Source: Butyrivibrio sp. INlla18 | Lineage (GTDB): Bacteria; Bacillota; Clostridia; Lachnospirales; Lachnospiraceae | Direction of reading: 5' to 3' | Assembly: GCF_900103635.1 (NCBI RefSeq) | Contig: NZ_FMXK01000015.1 | Location: 1 to 64,000 of the forward strand | DNA: 64,000 nucleotides | Part shown: one piece after another, positions 62,467 to 64,000 of the stretch | How positions within the stretch are numbered: position 1 is the first letter of the stretch | Layout of the letters: each line of letters starts with the position of its first letter | Program-made: the position numbers and the translations under genes | Notes under the pieces: model-generated | Told to the model about the DNA's origin: nothing | Databases searched by the model: none | The model's input: only the letters and a program-made list of their open reading frames with translations

Positions 62467-62644
62467 GATGCGTGTCATAAGCAAAAAACATCATCCATAT
62501 GATACGACATTCTTTTCGTATCCACTTTTTAAAAGAATTTATTCTCCAGAATAAATGCAACACAGCACTACAGTCAGAGTAAATAGAACACTATGTTGCA
62601 TTAAGCTTGAAAAATTACCTAATAGAGAAAAGAAATAAAAAGAT
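62467..62644. other. Gap before tRNA-Ser with two inverted repeats
   Basis: No gene is supported here. It contains a 9-2-9 perfect inverted repeat (ATTTATTCT at 62537-62545 and AGAATAAAT at 62548-62556) and a wider repeat AATGCAACA (62554-62562) with TGTTGCATT (62594-62602). They may be protein-binding sites or remnants; function unknown. Confidence 0.5.
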
Positions 62645-62673
62645 TTGACAAAGCACTTAGGTCTTTGTATAAT
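62645..62673 (+). promoter_or_regulatory. tRNA-Ser promoter
   Basis: Consensus -35 TTGACA and -10 TATAAT separated by exactly 17 bp, about 73 nt before the tRNA. Confidence 0.9.
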
Positions 62674-62745
62674 TACATTTGCGTCTTAGCTAATGGCTGA
62701 GACACAGGAATTCACAACCACATATTGGTAGAGGGATTAAGGCAT

Positions 62746-62833
62746 GGAGAAATACTCAAGTGGCTGAAGAGGCGCCCCTGCTAAGGGTGTAGACCGTTCG
62801 CGCGGTGCGCGGGTTCAAATCCCGCTTTCTCCG
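62746..62833 (+). tRNA. tRNA-Ser (GCU)
   Basis: An 88-nt class II tRNA: acceptor GGAGAAA/TTTCTCC, anticodon loop CTGCTAA (anticodon GCT), the long variable arm typical of serine (ACCGTTCGCGCGGT) and T loop TTCAAAT; discriminator G. The 3' CCA is not encoded. It lies between the GNAT module and an integrase that faces it, so its 3' end is the probable integration site. Confidence 0.96.
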
Positions 62834-62841
62834 TTATTTAG

Positions 62842-62896
62842 AAAATCCAGCAACTATGCGAAAAGAGATTCAAAATCGCATCAGTGCTGGATTTTT
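62842..62896. terminator. Bidirectional terminator between tRNA-Ser and integrase
   Basis: AATCCAGCA near 62844-62852 pairs with TGCTGGATT near 62885-62893, with an inner ATGCG/CGCAT stem and A/T-rich flanks. It can end both the tRNA transcript and the convergent integrase transcript. Confidence 0.75.
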
Positions 62897-62969
62897 TAAT
62901 TTTAAATATTATAAATGATTTTTAAAAAATAAAAGAAAATTATAAAAAATAAAACTGTTAGGGCACTTT

Positions 62970-64000
62970 TTAGGGCACTTTTTTCAAAACAATGTCCTGG
63001 TAATTCTCCTCAACGAAAGCATTGGCTATCTGAATATACTTCTTCCTGGAGGAAGAAAGAGCATTGTCATAAACCGAGGTCAGGACATGTGAATCTGAAG
63101 TCCATCCTCCGACTTCCTCAATATATTTCGAAGGAATATTGAGGTCACTTCTGAATGATGCTGCATAATGCCTCAGATCATGGAGCGAACAATCGACTGC
63201 GCATTTATCCCTAAGAGCTCCGAAATGCTTTGAAATGGTAAAGGGCACAAGTTTAAAGACAAATTCTTCAGGATCCTCGCTCGAAGCTTTCGGGAGAACG
63301 TCAAAGACAAAAGAAGGAAGCTGCACGCTACGAACGGAGCCGGAGGTTTTTGGCATCTCCTTATATACCCACTTCCCGGAAGGGCTTATGACCATGTCAG
63401 CATGAACATAGATCTTCTTCATATCAAAGGAGATATCTTTATATTTCAGGCCTGCAATTTCTCCCCGGCGCAGGGTACCAAAAGCAGCCAGGCAGATAAT
63501 AGCCTTCATTGTGTCGTTGGCATTATCAAGAAGCCTCTTCACATCGTCTGTGTCAGGAGTGCGAAGCTCTCGCTTAGCCTTCTGAGGATATCTTATTTTA
63601 AATCTTCTATCATTCCCACAATAATCAAGAACGGATAAAAGAAAGCTTACCTTGTTCTTAATGGTCTTTGCATCAAGATCCATGGCCATGTCATTGATAA
63701 GGCGCTGGACATGAGTTGTATTGATATCTATAGCATCTATCCCTAAGATGGATGAAAAATCTTTTTTATAATTTCTATATGAGCGAAGCGTGGAAGGAGA
63801 CAGGACCTTTGAGCGGTCATCAATATATTTATCAATGGCCTTTCCGACAGTGATCGTTGTCAGATCATCTTCTCTCGAGAGCTGCCATTCTTTAGCCAGC
63901 GCTTCGCACTTCTTCTTAGCCATCCTGGAGTCGTCTCCGCATTCCTTAGGATGGACGGTGAAAGACTTTCTTATAATTTGGCCATCAACAACTTTCTTGG
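62970..64000 (-). CDS. Tyrosine recombinase/integrase, 5' end outside the window
   Basis: The frame is open from the stop at 62970 to the right edge (about 342 codons visible), beyond the Met at 63923; the upstream residues IIRKSFTVHPKECGDDSR look like a true integrase N-terminus, so the gene is cut by the window. Residues after it form the core-binding SAM-like domain (TVGKAIDKYIDDRSKVLSPS), then the catalytic domain: Arg in GTLRRGEIAGL, HxxR in SLHDLRHYAASF, His in DSHVLTSVYDN and the nucleophilic Tyr in the same motif. All catalytic residues are present. It would insert or excise the element beside tRNA-Ser. Confidence 0.92.
   Translation of the reverse strand, partial: KKVVDGQIIRKSFTVHPKECGDDSRMAKKKCEALAKEWQLSREDDLTTITVGKAIDKYIDDRSKVLSPSTLRSYRNYKKDFSSILGIDAIDINTTHVQRLINDMAMDLDAKTIKNKVSFLLSVLDYCGNDRRFKIRYPQKAKRELRTPDTDDVKRLLDNANDTMKAIICLAAFGTLRRGEIAGLKYKDISFDMKKIYVHADMVISPSGKWVYKEMPKTSGSVRSVQLPSFVFDVLPKASSEDPEEFVFKLVPFTISKHFGALRDKCAVDCSLHDLRHYAASFRSDLNIPSKYIEEVGGWTSDSHVLTSVYDNALSSSRKKYIQIANAFVEENYQDIVLKKVP

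Larger units (their letters stand above)
62834..64000. mobile_element. Left end of a putative integrative element at tRNA-Ser
   Basis: A tyrosine recombinase gene points toward tRNA-Ser and ends 137 bp from it, the classic layout of an element integrated at the 3' end of a tRNA gene. The element would continue beyond the right edge. The left boundary is set at the tRNA end and is a guess; the second attachment site is not in the window. Confidence 0.45.

Noticed and set aside
58875..62632. Short identical words near both ends of the accessory block (TAAATGCAACAC at 58903 and 62552; TAATAGAGAAAAG near 58875 and 62620), possible flanking duplication
   Set aside because: The words are 12-13 bp, A-rich, in different relative order, and one is inside the fumarase gene. 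This is too weak to call attachment sites or a duplication.
1..64000. CRISPR array or phage structural genes
   Set aside because: No regularly spaced direct repeats with unique spacers and no capsid, tail or terminase genes were seen. The only tandem repeat is inside the lipoprotein gene.

Overview
The window reads as chromosome of a motile, anaerobic Gram-positive Firmicute of the Lachnospiraceae, most like Butyrivibrio or a close relative. This is inferred from gene content, not from a marker gene: a SUF operon in the order C-B-D-S-U, a reverse rubrerythrin (rubredoxin domain first), two-subunit [4Fe-4S] fumarase, a Lachnospiraceae-type flagellin with a FliS-like chaperone, DUF5702 and DUF6382-type proteins in a Tad pilus locus, an intracellular GH43-like protein and a large GlgB. 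The standard genetic code works throughout.

Region by region. 1-4843 is a visibly AT-rich cassette: an untracked 41-residue peptide gene (189-314), a hairpin attenuator, a radical SAM/SPASM maturase, an ABC exporter and an MFS exporter. This is a ribosomally made, post-translationally modified peptide (RiPP) locus and the best candidate here for an undescribed system. 4967-16968 holds an MBOAT/SGNH envelope O-acylation pair, a TSCPD protein, murG, luxS with an RpiR-type regulator, reverse rubrerythrin, mtnN, a TraX-7TM-GGDEF fusion, pgi and a GH43-like gene. 17057-26738 has two OmpR-type two-component systems, an RluA-type pseudouridine synthase, an O-antigen-ligase-like membrane protein, a DUF3810 metallopeptidase-like protein and two lipoproteins, one with a tandem repeat. 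26837-28202 is a Fur-family regulator with a polytopic metal exporter behind a near-perfect Fur-type palindrome. 28272-33548 is tRNA-Gly and the suf operon with a strong promoter and a perfect palindrome at its start point. 33549-40713 holds tRNA-Lys, tatD, rsmA, a 964-residue TPR/acidic/AAA-like protein and glgB. 40804-45617 is a large DUF6240-like protein with flagellin and a FliS-like chaperone. 45721-55336 is a complete but divergent Tad (Flp pilus) operon. 55375-58905 is a flavodoxin-SCP2 fusion, rhomboid, HIT protein and fumarase.

59000-64000 is accessory: an IS30-like element, an XRE regulator, a small-ORF/GNAT pair that looks like a toxin-antitoxin module behind an approximately 350-nt untranslated leader, then tRNA-Ser(GCU) and a tyrosine recombinase that runs off the right edge. 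The last two look like the end of an integrative element inserted at the tRNA.

Functional links: luxS and mtnN detoxify S-adenosylhomocysteine in successive steps, although in separate transcripts. SufCBDSU supplies clusters for [4Fe-4S] enzymes such as the fumarase and the radical SAM maturase. The Tad proteins form one export machine whose prepilin peptidases, pilins and pseudopilins are all encoded together. Coordinates of several genes were moved from the longest open frame to a start with a better ribosome binding site; this is stated in each entry.
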